The notes: generated by a model from the sequence alone, not told the origin. A DNA stretch of 64,000 bases from Aureobasidium sp. EXF-3400 (GCA_024195585.1 SWBL01000163.1:44445-108444); one strand, 5' to 3'; shown: positions 35,380 to 47,427, numbered from the stretch's first letter. Numbers and translations are program-made.

Positions 35380-36220
35380 CCCCTTGCTTGACGTATCATT
35401 CAACTCCGCTGCAGCTAGTCCTCCCGCTGTCAACCATCCTATCAACAATGCGGTAGTCTCTAAAGTTCTGAATCCCGACTCGCCGCCACATTTGTGTGAG
35501 TGTGTCCAGGCAATGCAATTCTTGCTTTCCATCAAGTGCAAAACAAGAGTGGTGGTGTGCATCTGAGAATAACACCTTACCTTGGATATCAGTATACTTG
35601 CAATCGTAAGCTCAAGTACTGTTAGGCACTTCGGACCGCAGTGCATATCGGAGTTTCGTCGCCGCCTGATCGTGGTACAAGGGTAAGCAGCTAGAGCTGT
35701 GTACAATCAGTTGAGGGATACCTGCATGCGTAGGATGTATCGCAATATGCAAAGCCTTGTGCGATCATGTCGACCAACAAATATCTCAAGAACTGGTCAT
35801 ACAACCCCATTTCCCAGTTATTTATACATCGGTTGGTGATCCAGTTTAGATAAAGATGCATGTTCGTCGAGAAGACAACGTCAGAGACATCACACATCGT
35901 CCTCGCGATGCAAATCAATATGAACTCGATGCGCTACCGCGGCGCACGTTGCAAGGTACAATACTTACGCGACAGTACCGCGTCCTTGTTCAGGGTCGAG
36001 TCTAGAAGCTGAAGAACAACCCTGCAGTCGCGTCGATTCAACGTCCGTCCCTTAGCCAAAGCACTTCGATACGTTGCAAGATGGGCAAACCCTGCTGGAC
36101 CTATCAATCACTATCAAGAGTGAGCGAGTGATCAGAGGTGGCCATCCGAATTGCGAATCTTGACGCGGCAACCCGGACAACCCGTGTTCATGCCAGTCTC
36201 AATTAACGACCCGTCGCGAG
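35380..36220 (-). pseudogene. Coding-like debris, possibly a decayed Zn2Cys6-type gene
   Basis: Three stretches on the minus strand read like protein but do not join into one convincing gene. The first, about 36090-35969, reads FAHLATYRSALAKGRTLNRR and continues to a GTAAGT donor. The second, about 35930-35710, reads CIARTMCDVSDVVFSTNMHL and YDQFLRYLLVDMIAQGFAY. The third, about 35660-35380, reads PKCLTVLELTIASILISK and later LETTALLIGWLTAGG. Just upstream an ATG opens NTGCPGCRVKIRN, which resembles the first half of a fungal zinc cluster but lacks its third Cys and soon stops. The GTAAGT donor is out of phase with the next block. I infer a degraded regulator gene, but a real gene with unusual introns, or chance, is possible. 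Confidence 0.3.
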
Positions 36221-38313
36221 GTCAGAGAGCATCTGAGGATTGGCAAATCATTAACTGGATACGCGTCTCGTGTTGAACAAGCTTCGTCAATGCCGAGCTA
36301 TATTCGAGCTGGGGGAGACTATTCCATGAGCCTATGCTTCCCCTAGACCCGTCTCTGGACCAGTACCCCGGTCAAGATGGGTGGCAAGGTCCTGTCGAAA
36401 TTGGATAATGTCCCAGCTCCCGATACTGGGGGACTGCCACAGACTTAGAGGCTGGCTCTCGCCCAGGACTTAAAATGAAACAGCAGTGGTATACTTATCA
36501 ATGATGTAAGTCAGCCCCTTTTTGACTATGTAGGACGAGGATTGTCGCCCAGGCTCAGTCCGAGGACGGACGGTTACTTGTGATGTCCGTTTAGTTGACC
36601 GTCTGACTCGGAGGAAACTTTTGCAATTGAAATTTCTGATCAAGAATCGCCGCCGAATATTCGAAGAACTTGAAGAGTTGACACGCTAAGTGTCCGGTTC
36701 GCGGCGACCGAGGGGTAAGCACCAGTGTGCACACGGATGATAGCATCCGCTGGGAGCGATGTGGGGCATTCTGATGGCCCGACCCGCGCACCTTTTCGTT
36801 CCCTCCGATTTCCTCCAGGGTGGTGATTGAGCACATGCTCATGCCGGGTGTTTAGAACCACGTGCTGAAGGAACATCATGAAGCTGTAGTATCATGCAGA
36901 GTATACCAAACAAGCAGCTGATCCAAGAAGCGAAAGTTTCGAGAAGAAAATTCGAGCTTCGATGGGATTGTTGACCTGAAATCATCAAAAAAGCAAAACA
37001 TGATGATCAGATTCGTCCCAAAAGGTTGGGACTGGGAAAGTTCGCTGGCACCCAAGATAGCTGTCGGATCGAGGTTCCTATGCCTTAGCCCGGGTTAGGC
37101 TATCGATAATTCTGCGAGATGCGCGATGCCAGGAACAAGTAATTTGATCGCGACCAAATACGGAGATGGTCATGCAGCTTGAAGATCGTCCAAACACGAC
37201 ACATGAAGCGATGCAGAGATCATGACGGTGTTTGAAGGTCTGCTTCCCGAGTTGACAAAGGGATCAGTCTCTCTGTTGGTCAGTCGCCGTGATGAGATGA
37301 TAAGGGGGCTGGGTTAGGAATAGAAGATACATCGGCGTCCGGCTACATGCATAACGTGGCGCCTTGCACAGACTCGCAGTGGCTCAAGGGTGCATGGAAT
37401 TTGAGAGCGCATGATGACTTGTCTTGAGACTGTAGTTGGAGGAAGCTGCATTTGATGGCAAAGTGGCAAGTCTGACGATCTTGCAGCGATATGGAGGGTA
37501 GATGTTCGGTTCAATTAATATAGAGGCATCGCTAAATAGTCGAGACATGAGACGGAGACGGGAGGGACTCTTGTGCGCTCTGGCAAACGAGAGGTGGTGA
37601 TTTGACGGACGTCGCGTGCGTACAAGCCAGTCATGACGAGAAGGCGCTGAACAACGTTTCGTTTCGCTGTCAACGTGCTGGCGACTGGGCTGAAATGTTT
37701 AGATAGACTCGCAGGAGGCGAGAGCTTGGAGCTAATGGCAAGAGTGCGCCGTCAAAGGGATGACAGGCGGCAAGCGACAAGCAGGTTGCGACTTGCAAGA
37801 GTCCAAACAGGAAATCAGCCACAGGCGTGGTCATGATTACTTGGTGTTGCTAGTTTATGACAGCGCTCGGACTCGGATCCAGAGCCAGGGTTGTGAGATG
37901 CCTGCGGGGCAGTCACGCCTGCCTCTTTTTGCTGGCTGGCTCTTTCCATTTTTGAGTTCTTTCCCCTCGTTCCTTCCTTCTCACATCATACTGATCTCTG
38001 CTTTCGCTCTTGCCTCGTGCCCCTCTCTTCCCCTCCTCCCATCTCCCCCACCTGCCACCATTTGCCTGACCTCACTGTCTTGTATCCTGCGTCGAGGCGT
38101 CTGAAAGGGCATCGTCGCAATCCCACGTTCAATGAGCAGCATAATATCGCCCATGCAACATAATCATTCCAATCAGTCCCAGTTCATCAAGACTTAATCC
38201 CTACGCGCTGGTCGGCCTCTGTTGTCTGGACATAGCCCGAAGCATTCAACATCTTCACCTCGCCCGCCACCACTTCTTCTCTTGAATTCCGACCATCCGC
38301 CCCTCCGTTAACC
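36221..38313. other. Gene-poor interval and C2H2 gene promoter
   Basis: 2.1 kb with no supported gene. The last ~400 bp before 38314 are strongly pyrimidine-rich on the plus strand (for example 37921-38060, runs of C and T), typical of fungal leaders. No TATA box, repeat or RNA gene was recognised. Confidence 0.4.
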
Positions 38314-40810
38314 ATGCCTGCTGCCTCGTCGTCATCGTCTACCACTCTTCTACCAGCCGCCGGCTCGGCCTCGCCCACCATCAGCCGCAAGTCTTCAGCC
38401 TCTGCTCCCGAAAAGAAATACAAGTGCCAGTTTTGCAATCGCGCTTTTAGCAGAAGTGAGCATCGCAGCAGACACGAAAGATCGCGTAAGTTGGCTCGCC
38501 CCCCGCACTCCGGACCCTTGGCCTTGCTCAGACACTGACCATCCTCTTTCAGACACCAAAGAACGCCCCTTCAAATGCCTCAAGTGCCGTAGCACCTTCG
38601 TGCGTCGCGATCTTCTCCTACGCCACGACCGTACTGTACACGCAAAGGATGGAGGTGTGCCGTTGCAGAGCGATACGAAGCGCAGGAGTAACGCGTCTAA
38701 ACAGTCGCCGGAAGCCCTTCCACCCAAGCTCCCCATGGGCATGGAGCAAGCAACTATCGAGCAGATGAGTGCTGATGATGGTCTTTTCGGCGTCGAGGAA
38801 GCTGCCATGCTGATGACCAACTTCCAACAGAAGGCCGCCATGTCCACACAAGGATCTATGCCCGAGCCCATCCTAGCCGAGCCCTCGTACGCTCAAGCCG
38901 GCTCCATGACTCTTCCTCAGATGCAATCCCAGACGCACTGGGATACCATGGAATCGATGATGCCTCACCCCATGGCCAAATCGCAGTCGATGTCGTCTCA
39001 AAGCACCGCCACAGGTCATGACAACCGCTTGCCCCACTCCTCTGCCGGTGCTGTGGGCATCCACAGTCATTTGCCTCCACTCATGGAGCAGCAATTTGGT
39101 AACCCGTCGCTGTCGGCACTTGGAACGCCTGGTGCCTTGTCTCCCTTCACTTCGATGATGGGACCTGTCTCTCCAGTAGACTATCGTCGTTCGCCTGGCC
39201 CCCCTCAAGTCTGCACGATGCCTAAGCCGCCCCAGGTCGAATCAGAGGATCAGATTGCCAGTATCCTGCAAAACATCAAGCACTGCGACAGTGAGGGTGC
39301 TCTGCTCGACACATTCCGTCTTCCCCACGGCGACGACCTCAACCGTTATCTGTCGACATATTTCACCCTCTTCCACCACCACTTGCCGTTCTTGCATCCC
39401 TCGTCGTTCAACCCGGCACACGTTTCGGCCCCCCTGCTTCTGTCGGTTCTCTCAGTTGGTGCGCTTTACGCCTTCGAGCAAGATTCTGCATACATGCTTC
39501 ATATTGGCTCTAAGCTCTTGATCAACCAGTTCCTGGTTAATAAGGAGAACTTCAGTTCTCGCAAGTGTCCTATCTGGGCTATGCAAGCAACTCTGCTCAA
39601 CATGATTTTCGCCAGCTGGAGTGGTGACCCGAAGGGCCTCGAGTGGGCTTGCTCGGTCAAAAGTCTTGTCGCCAACATGGTCGCTGGTAACAGATACGAG
39701 CTCAAGTTGCGCTCCGAGGCCCGTCAGGGCGCACAGCCTAACCATCAAGAGTGGATTGAGGACGAGAGCTGCCGTCGCACATACTACGCCGTCTACATCT
39801 TCTTTGGTCTCTTGACCATGACCTACAACCACACGCCTGCCATCAGCTTCAACGAGTTCGATACCCTGGAGCTGCCATCATCAGAAACTCTCTGGGCCCT
39901 CGATGTGAACCAGAGTGCTACCTGGCACGAGAGCATGAAGACCACGAACATTATCACATTCCAAGAATCTCACTGTAATCTCTTCCAGGGTGAGCCTGCT
40001 CGTTACAGCGCCTTTGCGACTCGCGTTATGATCAACGCCCTCTTCCTCGAAGTTTGGTATCATAAGAGATGCCCCGAGGTTCTGCAGGACGTTGTGACCG
40101 AGTACAAGCTTCGTTTGGCCCTGGAATCGTGGGAGAAGTCCCTCGAGATTTGCGAACCTGAGACTGTCGTTGTTCAACTCAGTGCACCTCACCGTGGGCA
40201 TCCTCTTATCTTCAACGCCATGGCTGTATACCGCAACACTACTGCTAGACTCATGGTAGATCTCAAGTCAGTGCAGGAAGCCCTTCGCTACCATGATCCC
40301 TATGAGGTCGCTGCTGCCATGACCAACGCAAGAGACAAGGTCAAGCGCTCTCCTGAGATGCTCAAGGTTATCCAAGCCTGCTTCGATTGTGTCGAGGTGG
40401 CCGCAGTGCATGGCATCCGTTGGGTTGCTCGCACTTCTGCTACCAATTGGAGCATTGAACACCCGCTTTGTGGGCTTGACCTGATGGTCATTCTCACACT
40501 CTGGCTCTGGCGCGTTGAGCACGATGATGAAGCTCCCAACGCTGAGGAGATCGCCATGTACGAGAAACTTCGTAATCTCTTCGACGATGACTCGGTCGAG
40601 ATGTACGGCAAGCTCAGCTCAATGGTTGCTCGCGTTTCGGGCAGCATGATCGATGAAGTGGTGGTTTGGGGCATCACCAAGCTCATGGGTGAATCATTCA
40701 AGCTCCACGCTCAGGCACTCTCTGGTTATGAGGAAGCCATGCTCGCCCAAGAGCAGGCTCACTCCGCTCCCACCATGACATCCCACAATCTCGCAGTGGC
40801 CGCCTACTGA
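38314..40810 (+). CDS. Two-finger C2H2 transcription factor with fungal TF domain
   Basis: Two exons, 38314..38485 and 38553..40810, with a 67-bp phase-1 intron, give 809 residues. As in the regulator at 12.5-15.7 kb, the intron falls at the finger 1 / finger 2 boundary. Finger 1 has C38, C41, H54 and H58 (CQFCNRAFSRSEHRSRHERS plus the spliced His). Finger 2 has C66, C69, H82 and H87. The linker reads HTKERPF, close to the canonical TGEKP type. Residues ~100-260 are Ser/Pro/Met-rich. The C-terminal ~520 residues are the fungal TF domain (YFTLFHHHLPFLHPSSF, SCRRTYYAVYIFFGLLTMTY). It belongs to the Adr1-like class of ascomycete regulators. The target pathway cannot be read from the sequence. 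Confidence 0.92.
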
Positions 40811-41470
40811 CACTGCAATCCACATTTCACGACCCCTCTTCCGACCAAATCTCATGCCTCTTTTCCCGATCCGTCTCATGCCCGAGACTGATAATCTCCT
40901 CTCAACTCTTTGCGTTTCTTACAATTTCTTCATCTCCTTTTAGCGCGTTACGACTCTCGTAATGAGATGCTTCAAAAGCGTGCGGTAGTCATGGTATTCT
41001 GATCTTCCATTGGGTTTGCCGGCGACGGTTTTGGTGGCGGGTTTGGGTTTGGTAATAACCTCTCTTCCTTAATACCCCATCTACGCCTCCTAGTGTCGGC
41101 TGGCCCGCCTTGTCTAATCTGTTGTTTTTCTCTTGCGGTTTCTTGCTTTTTTGTTTTCTTACTGCTTCGGACCCAGAATACCAAGGTTTCTCTTTTTGCT
41201 TTTGCAGTTGTGTTTGGGAGGTATTTTTTATTTGGGCTTCTGCTTTTTGGCTTTCTCGGAGAGATATTGCAGTGCGCATAGCGTGGTTTCTGCTAACTTA
41301 TATCTTTCTTCCTCGTTCTTGTAGAGCATACATGTCATTTCTCATCTCCCCTTGATCTTCATCTTGTGTTCTTGTGAACGTCTAAGTGATCGTGTGTGAC
41401 GATTCTCATATCACGCTATCTGGCTCCTCAATGCTATCGAGATTGTGACAACAGTTAATCCACTCTACGC
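40811..41470. other. Convergent 3' flank, C2H2 regulator / eIF4E
   Basis: 660 bp between converging stops. The right half is T-rich on the plus strand (about 41120-41360), consistent with 3' UTR sequence. Several short frames are low-complexity Phe/Leu strings and are not genes. Confidence 0.4.
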
Positions 41471-42241
41471 TTAGGTTTGCTTCGACGTCGCTGGTTGCGC
41501 ACCAGCCTTGCCGCCTGCGAAAGCTGCATGCTCGTGATGCGGCTTGTAATAAAACCCGTTCTCTCTGGGCATCAGCTCGGGCTCCAAGTTGGCAAGGATC
41601 GTCTCCAGCAACCTTTGGATACCCTCCTGGTGGCCAGCATCTCTATTCCACACTTGCACCAACACACTCGTGAACCTAACGCTCAAACTGACACCACAAA
41701 TGTCATCTCTGAAATGCTGTCTCTCGCTCTCCACTGCAGCTTGCAGTTTCTCACCCACAGCAAGCAGACAGATACGTTCCCAGAAGGCTGGTGCGCGCTC
41801 TTTTGGCACGCGGAAGGTCCAGCAGCCCCCGTGGGCATTGCGCGGGTCTTCCCAGAGCGGCTTTACGTTTCTGTGGAAGAGGTGGACGGAATCGCGGAGA
41901 GGCAGGGCCGAGACGTCGAAGTTGTTGAAGACGTTCCAGAAGGTGCGGACATCTGAGATGAAAGCTAGATGCACCAGTCTGTCTTCGTAGTTGGTATTGG
42001 GTTTGTCTGTAGGAGAAGTGGTAGGAGGGTATGATGCTGGAGAAGTTGCAGATGTGGTGCTGGAAGAAGTATTGATGTTGCGGTCTTGACGATCGTGCCA
42101 GAAATCCCAGGCGTGGACTAGAGGTGGTGCGCGTAGTTTGTTCAAGAGGTTTGCGCGCATCTCTTTGCCGCGGGCTGGAGTGGGAGTTGCTGCTGTTGCT
42201 TCACCATCTGCTATGGCACCGAGGTTCTGAAATTCGGCCAT
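41471..42241 (-). CDS. eIF4E family cap-binding protein, class II (4EHP/eIF4E2-like)
   Basis: Single exon, 256 residues from the ATG at 42241. The frame is open further upstream, but this ATG starts the alignable part. eIF4E proteins hold the mRNA 5' cap between two aromatic residues. Trp130 in VKPLWEDPRNAHGGCW is the conserved second cap Trp. At the first cap position the sequence has Tyr85 (NTNYEDRLVHL) instead of Trp, the mark of class II members, which usually repress translation. Trp102 (VRTFWNVFNNF) is the expected 4E-BP/eIF4G-binding Trp. A Ser/Thr/Pro-rich insertion of ~28 residues (about 56-83) sits between the first strand and Tyr85, in the cap-pocket loop. The C-terminus is low complexity. 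Confidence 0.87.
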   Translation of the reverse strand: MAEFQNLGAIADGEATAATPTPARGKEMRANLLNKLRAPPLVHAWDFWHDRQDRNINTSSSTTSATSPASYPPTTSPTDKPNTNYEDRLVHLAFISDVRTFWNVFNNFDVSALPLRDSVHLFHRNVKPLWEDPRNAHGGCWTFRVPKERAPAFWERICLLAVGEKLQAAVESERQHFRDDICGVSLSVRFTSVLVQVWNRDAGHQEGIQRLLETILANLEPELMPRENGFYYKPHHEHAAFAGGKAGAQPATSKQT

Positions 42242-43155
42242 GTTTTGTAAACTTCTGATATGGTTTGTTGTGTGTTTTCTATGCTTGAAGTCAGTTCTTT
42301 CCTTGTCTGCATTTGTGAATGTATTTGAAGATGGTTCGTGGAAGGATGTTTTTCTCGTGATGGTCTGAACAGTTACTTGTATCAAGTGCTTGCTGCGTTT
42401 CCCCAGCTCGTGGAAAGGGGTAAAGTCTGTCATGTAGGCATTTCACTTACCAGTAAGAGGCGTGCAAATATGGGAATGTGGAAGTAAGGTTCCAAAGTCA
42501 ACAGAGACAGATTCGTTTGTATATTTAAGGGAATTCAGAAAGTTTGTCGAAGAACATGCAAGGTCGTCTTCAATAATGACAGGGCTGGGCGACGGCCCCT
42601 GGTTCGCTTCCGGAAAGAAAAGGTGTAACAAAGAAAGTGGACGGCTGGCTGGTTCCTTTCGATCACAAACCGAAGTTCATTATGTTTCTAGCGGCTTGTC
42701 CTTTTTTTCTTGCTCGGTCTCTCCTCTTTATCGCTTTCCAGTGGTTTCGCTAAGCGCCCGTGCAATTGTCGAGCTGTCATGTGAGGTCAACTGTGATTGC
42801 GGCTGTTTGGGGAAGCTCAGCCTTGTGTGCTTTGACTCTGTTTCAGATCTTATCATCGGGACCATGTGCCTTTGTACTTGATTGTCAGGAATATACAGAC
42901 TGAGTGTTCTTGTGGACAGATACCAAAGGTTCTCCAACCATATCGCTCTGTCTGCTATAGATAAAGTCGCCGAAGTTGAACGGTATCGGTCTCTTGAACA
43001 AGTCCCCGCCATGAGAGCCCCACCTTCCTTCGCCCTGCCCTAACAAGGTACTCGCAGTATATAAACTTCTTTCCAACCTCTGTTCTTCTTTCTCTTCTGG
43101 ACTTTTGCTTTGGTATACTATCTCAAGAGGATTAAACTGGGAAATTAAAGACAAG
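42242..43155. promoter_or_regulatory. Divergent promoter region, eIF4E / methyltransferase
   Basis: 914 bp between divergent starts. The minus-strand frame continues 64 codons upstream of the eIF4E ATG but is not conserved-looking. A 139-codon plus-strand frame at 42462-42881 has no recognisable family. The methyltransferase TATA box is listed separately. Confidence 0.4.
43058..43065 (+). promoter_or_regulatory. TATA box of the methyltransferase gene
   Basis: TATATAAA lies 91 bp upstream of the ATG at 43156 and is followed by a CT-rich stretch, the usual layout of a fungal TATA promoter. Confidence 0.5.
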
Positions 43156-43989
43156 ATGGGCCTGCCACCTCAACTAAACCTCCTCCGACCACTTCTCCTC
43201 CTCTCCTATTCAGCCTCTTATATTCCCGTAACAATCTTCCGACTCCTGCTTTCTTCGCCCTTGAAACTTCTCTCCTGGTCTTCCTTTCAACACGCCTGGT
43301 TCGGAAACTTCTGGTCCTGGTTCGGCGGCGTATCTCGTCAAAACGCCAATGCCACTGTCGCTCCTCTGGTGCGCTCAAACGTGTCCGGTGTGGTCCTCGA
43401 CATCGGTCCCGGAAGCGGAGAATGGGTAAACCTGTACGCAGCCACTGCAAACAAAGTCACCAAAGTGTATGGTGTGGAGCCGAATCCGGAACACCATGCT
43501 GCACTGCGCAGACGAGTGGAAGCTGCTGGGCTCAAAGGCATCTATGAGATTTTGCCTGTAGGAGCTCAGGACTTGGGATCTGTGGGATTGGAGCTCGAGT
43601 CTGTGGATACGATTGTGACGTTGCAGACGTTGTGCAGTTGTCCTGGTCCGCAAGATATCATCAAGAGTTTGTATCCTTATTTGAAGAAGGGTGGCACTTG
43701 GTTGGTCTATGAGCATGTCAAGACAAAGTATCATAACGATTTTGTTGGATACTGGCAACGTAAGTACACCCACTAGTTTTATTGCCTGCCTCTACTAACT
43801 TTCCTCTTTTCAGCCTTTGTCAATTTGATCTGGCCGACTTTCTTTGGTGGCTGTGATATTGCGCGACCTACTGATGAATGGCTTCGCGAAGCTGGTGACT
43901 GGGAAGAGGTCTCCCTGAGACCAGGAGAAGGGGAAGGTCCATACGACACCATTCCACACTCACTCGGCACGCTCGTCAAGAGGAAGTGA
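43156..43989 (+). CDS. Membrane-anchored SAM-dependent methyltransferase, METTL7-like
   Basis: Two exons, 43156..43759 and 43814..43989, with a 54-bp phase-1 intron (GTAAGT...CAG), give 259 residues. A hydrophobic N-terminus (about residues 9-40, LLRPLLLLSYSASYIPVTIF) should anchor it to the ER or a lipid droplet. Motif I for S-adenosylmethionine binding is LDIGPGSGEW (81-90), followed by an acidic strand end in YGVEPNPEHHAALRRRVEAA. The post-I and IV regions (VDTIVTLQTLCSCPGP, YLKKGGTWLVYEHV) match the Methyltransf_11 / METTL7 layout. Exon 2 supplies the C-terminal FVNLIWPTFFGGCDIARPT and WLREAG segments. METTL7 relatives include thiol methyltransferases, but the substrate here is not known. 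Confidence 0.85.
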
Positions 43990-44175
43990 TGCGCATATAG
44001 ACTTATGCTCAAAGAAGCGAGCAATGAGAATCTTCTTCGTTCGCAGACTAGTATACAACATCCCGCTCATATGCAGCCCAAATGAATGTCAAAGACACGA
44101 CATCGCAAGAAGAATAAACCAACACCGTATATAACTATGCAAACGAGAGAGTAGAATAAGCACAAGCCGCTATAA

Positions 44176-45946
44176 TCAATCACCCTTTGTCCTATTCCTG
44201 CTCCTGTCTCTCTTTGGCTTCGCCGTAGCAGACGTCAAAAAGTCATCTGGGATATCGTTCCAATCACGGGTTTGCGGAAGCGGTCGACTCGGCGGTCGTG
44301 AATTTTCCTCATCGCTGCTGGTATCGTAGTCATCAATATCGTCTGGGTCTATTTTGCGGCGTTGTGCTGCAGGTGGGCCGTTCCCTGTCTGATATTGGCC
44401 CAGAATCTGTGCTGCTTTTGATGGAGAGGGACGGCCGGCAAGAGGTACACGAGTAACACCGTTAGTGGTAGTAAGGTATCTGCCTTCATCGTCGTCTTCC
44501 TGCTCGTCTGCCCATGTGGGTTGAAGGTGTGGCTGTGACGGCTGTTGGTGCTGCTGATTTTGTTGCATAGCAGCGGGACCAGCGAAATATCTTCCTGCAC
44601 CATATGCACCGGCGCCCCACTGTGAGCGTTGAGCTTGATAGTCGCGCCATGAGCGACGTTCTGATTCTTCTCGTAATTGTCGGTCGTGGGCTACTTCGTC
44701 ACGACGGGCTATCCAGTGTGCGCTGACCTCCCACCTCCAACCGTCTCCTTCGGTATTACAGACGGGCAAGAACCACAAGTATGGGTTGTGGCCAAAAAGG
44801 TCAAGCAAATTCCGTCGCCAACCGAGGTCGAAGGCATGGGGTAGCTTGTCGCTGTCTTGCTCGTCTAGATATTCGGCATAGCGTTCCCGCTCGCGATCTG
44901 CTTCTAGACTTGCGTAACTACGACGCAGACTGTCGGAAGCAGGAGATTCAAAGGCAGAGTTTTGAGTTGGCAAAGGGATTGGGAGTCTGGACTCGTCGCC
45001 TTCTTCAGGTCTGGTGACGCCAGGAACGGCGTTTGCGTGAATCTCCTTGAGCTGTTCACCTAGGGTGGGCTCGTCGGAGGGATCATCGTGCACGTAGTGT
45101 CTCTCGTGATTGTGTATCTGACGTTCCATGCTCTTTTTCAAGGGACTAAAGTAACGAGTCTTTTCCAAACTCTCAATGGTCGTCTTGCCGGTTGTGGCCA
45201 AGTAAATGTGCCAGGAAGTGAAACCAGTCAGGACGAGGCCAATGATTCCACCTAGAACAGCGAGCAGGATGACGTTTACGATGCGTAGTCCTTCGTCGAT
45301 CTTGGTCTCGTCAAAGATGTCACGCCAGACGAACTCGAAGGCGGTTGCAAAACAGAGCCAGCAAAAGAGGGAAGTGTAGGACAGAAACAGCAGGAAGGCC
45401 TTGTAGTTGTACATGCCAACACAAGTGGCTAGCCAGGGACAGTGGTGGTCCATCTTTAGAACGCAGCGGTTGCAGGAGCTGCAGTGGTGGGTACGGTCGG
45501 GCTTGATCGAGTTGCACTTTTTGCAGTATCGTGGTTTGCCCGACGACTTGGCTGTGAGGGGGGTAGGGGCGGCGGATTCATGGGTAGGGAGCGATGCATA
45601 TCCACCGGTGGCTGGCGAGTTTGTAGGAGAACCAGGATCTTTGAAGACGGCGATGGTATAGCACGAGACGGCGAGTGAGTAGAGTACGACTCCGACCAAG
45701 GATGATGTCTTGCCTAGACGTGAGCATTAGAGACGTTGTGCAGAGTCAAAGGCAGGAAGGCTTCAGTATACCAGTCCATTTGCCCTGGTTGGGCCAGAAG
45801 CCGATGCTTATCTGGACCCAGGCAGCCCACGACAACAGGCCATAGACAAAGGCCAGAGGGAAGTAGCCCAGCGCTCCACAGCAGCAGCGTTCGACCCGCC
45901 GGGCCCAGCTCTTGCGCTTGCGGTGGAAGTCTCGCGACGGTGACAT
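44176..45946 (-). CDS. PFA3: DHHC palmitoyltransferase, PFA3-like
   Basis: Two exons, 45946..45772 and 45713..44176, with a 57-bp phase-1 intron, give 570 residues. It transfers palmitate to Cys residues of membrane-associated proteins; yeast Pfa3 acts on Vac8 at the vacuole. The Cys-rich domain reads [20 protein letters not shown] followed by [13 protein letters not shown], with the catalytic DHHC at residues 147-150. About four membrane spans flank it: two before ([31 protein letters not shown]) and two after ([40 protein letters not shown]). A TTxE-like TTIESLE follows the last span, as in the family. The long cytosolic tail has a [11 protein letters not shown] motif and Gln-rich low complexity. 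PFA3 rather than another PFA is a layout-based call. Confidence 0.85.
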
Positions 45947-46267
45947 GGTCGATGACTACTCAGCACATGTTCTCTACTCCAGCTCCCGTCGTCTTCACGA
46001 TGCGAAAAATATCCCCGTCCTGTTGTCGTCGTCGTCGTCGGTTGACTCGTGGCGTATGTGGCGGTGCCCGGCACGCGAAGGGGTCCGCTCCGATCGACTC
46101 CACCTCTCCGCTGCCTGCTGTTTCATCGTCGAACCTTCTTCGGCTTGTCTCTCGCCTCGTCATTGCATGTGAAAACCATCATCATCAATAAACTGAATAC
46201 GCATTCTCAGCTACACTACTGCTTTGCCTCGTGATACATGTCCTTCGTAACCTCTCATTCAACATGT
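45947..46267. other. Intergenic: PFA3-like promoter and AKR 3' flank
   Basis: 321 bp. It contains a short gtc/cgt trinucleotide run at about 46023-46040. Nothing else seen. Confidence 0.4.
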
Positions 46268-47427
46268 TTAACCCTGCTGCCAGAGCACACTGTGCTTGCC
46301 CTCAATACTAACGCTGTCCATCTCTTGGATCTCCTCGTCTGTCAACCTCCATCCAAATGCCTGAATGTTGCTCTTAGCCTGCTCGAGGTTTCTGATGCCA
46401 ACAACCGGGTTGACGCCCTTGCTGATGTTGTAGTTAAGCGCCACCGCGGGCATGCTGACACCACGCTTCTCTGCAATCCTCTTCACAACATCGAGCGTGT
46501 CTTGAATCTCCGAAATAGGGTATGAGCTGAAGCGGTATGTCTTTGGTGGCTCTCTCTCAGGCGTGTACTTTCCAGTCAACCGACCTTGTGCCAGTGAAGA
46601 GTATGACTGGAACTGAATGCCATTCTCGCGGCATGCCTTCAGCAAACCTGATGTCTCAGGCAGTCGGCGCATGACGTGAAACTCGCATTGGTTCATCTCG
46701 AGAGGGATATCATACTCGGCCAGCGCTTGCTTCATCTCCAACATGTCTTCTTTGCTATAGTTGGCAACAGCGACCACCTTGCAGAGACCCTCATCGACAC
46801 ACTGCGCCATTCCCTTGGCAACTTGCTTGAAGCTTCCGGGGTGGATGGGTCCATGGACCATGTAAACGTCGACAAAGTCTAGCTTCATGCGCTCCAGAGA
46901 ATCTTTGAGCATCTTATACGGTGCAGATGACGGCGTGAAGAGGTTCGTGAAGTTGTCAGGGACAACGTAGTACTTGGTCTGCATGACGAAGCTTTCGCGA
47001 GGCATGCCTCTAACAAGCTCACCACAGATCCTCTCACTCTCGCCCGAACCGTAGGCCTGAGCAGTATCGATATCTAGGGGGGTCATCAGCATTGGTCAAT
47101 ACCGCTTCAAACTGAACTTAACTTACAGATGAGATCGTTGTCGACCATGTACTTCCAAGCCTCTTTTACGCCGTCGAGTTCCTTTGGATCCCAGTGCCAT
47201 GTCGCCTTGTCTCCCCACGACCATGCGCCGATAGACATCCAGGGAATCTCAACGTTTGCTTTCTTGCCTTTCAACGTAATGCGCGTTGACGTTTGAGGAA
47301 CGAATGACTGAGGTAGAACTGCTTCCATGCCATTGAATGAGGGATCGACCTTGTTAGGCTTATCTGAGTGGTAGCCTTCGGTGGCCGAAAGACCGACGCT
47401 CAGTGCGGATTGAAGAACGTGCTGCAT
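46268..47427 (-). CDS. Aldo/keto reductase
   Basis: Two exons, 47427..47127 and 47073..46268, with a 53-bp phase-1 intron, give 368 residues. The NADPH-dependent oxidoreductase tetrad is complete: Asp103 and Tyr108 in YIDTAQAYG (formed at the splice junction), Lys134 in VMQTKYY and His174 in VDVYMVHGP. The C-terminal cofactor region includes NPVVGIRNLEQAKSNIQAFG, as in the AKR superfamily. The N-terminal ~60 residues extend beyond the barrel and are somewhat hydrophobic (MQHVLQSALSVGLSA), so a weak targeting role is possible. Substrate not assignable. Barrel length is normal and no catalytic residue is missing. Confidence 0.9.
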
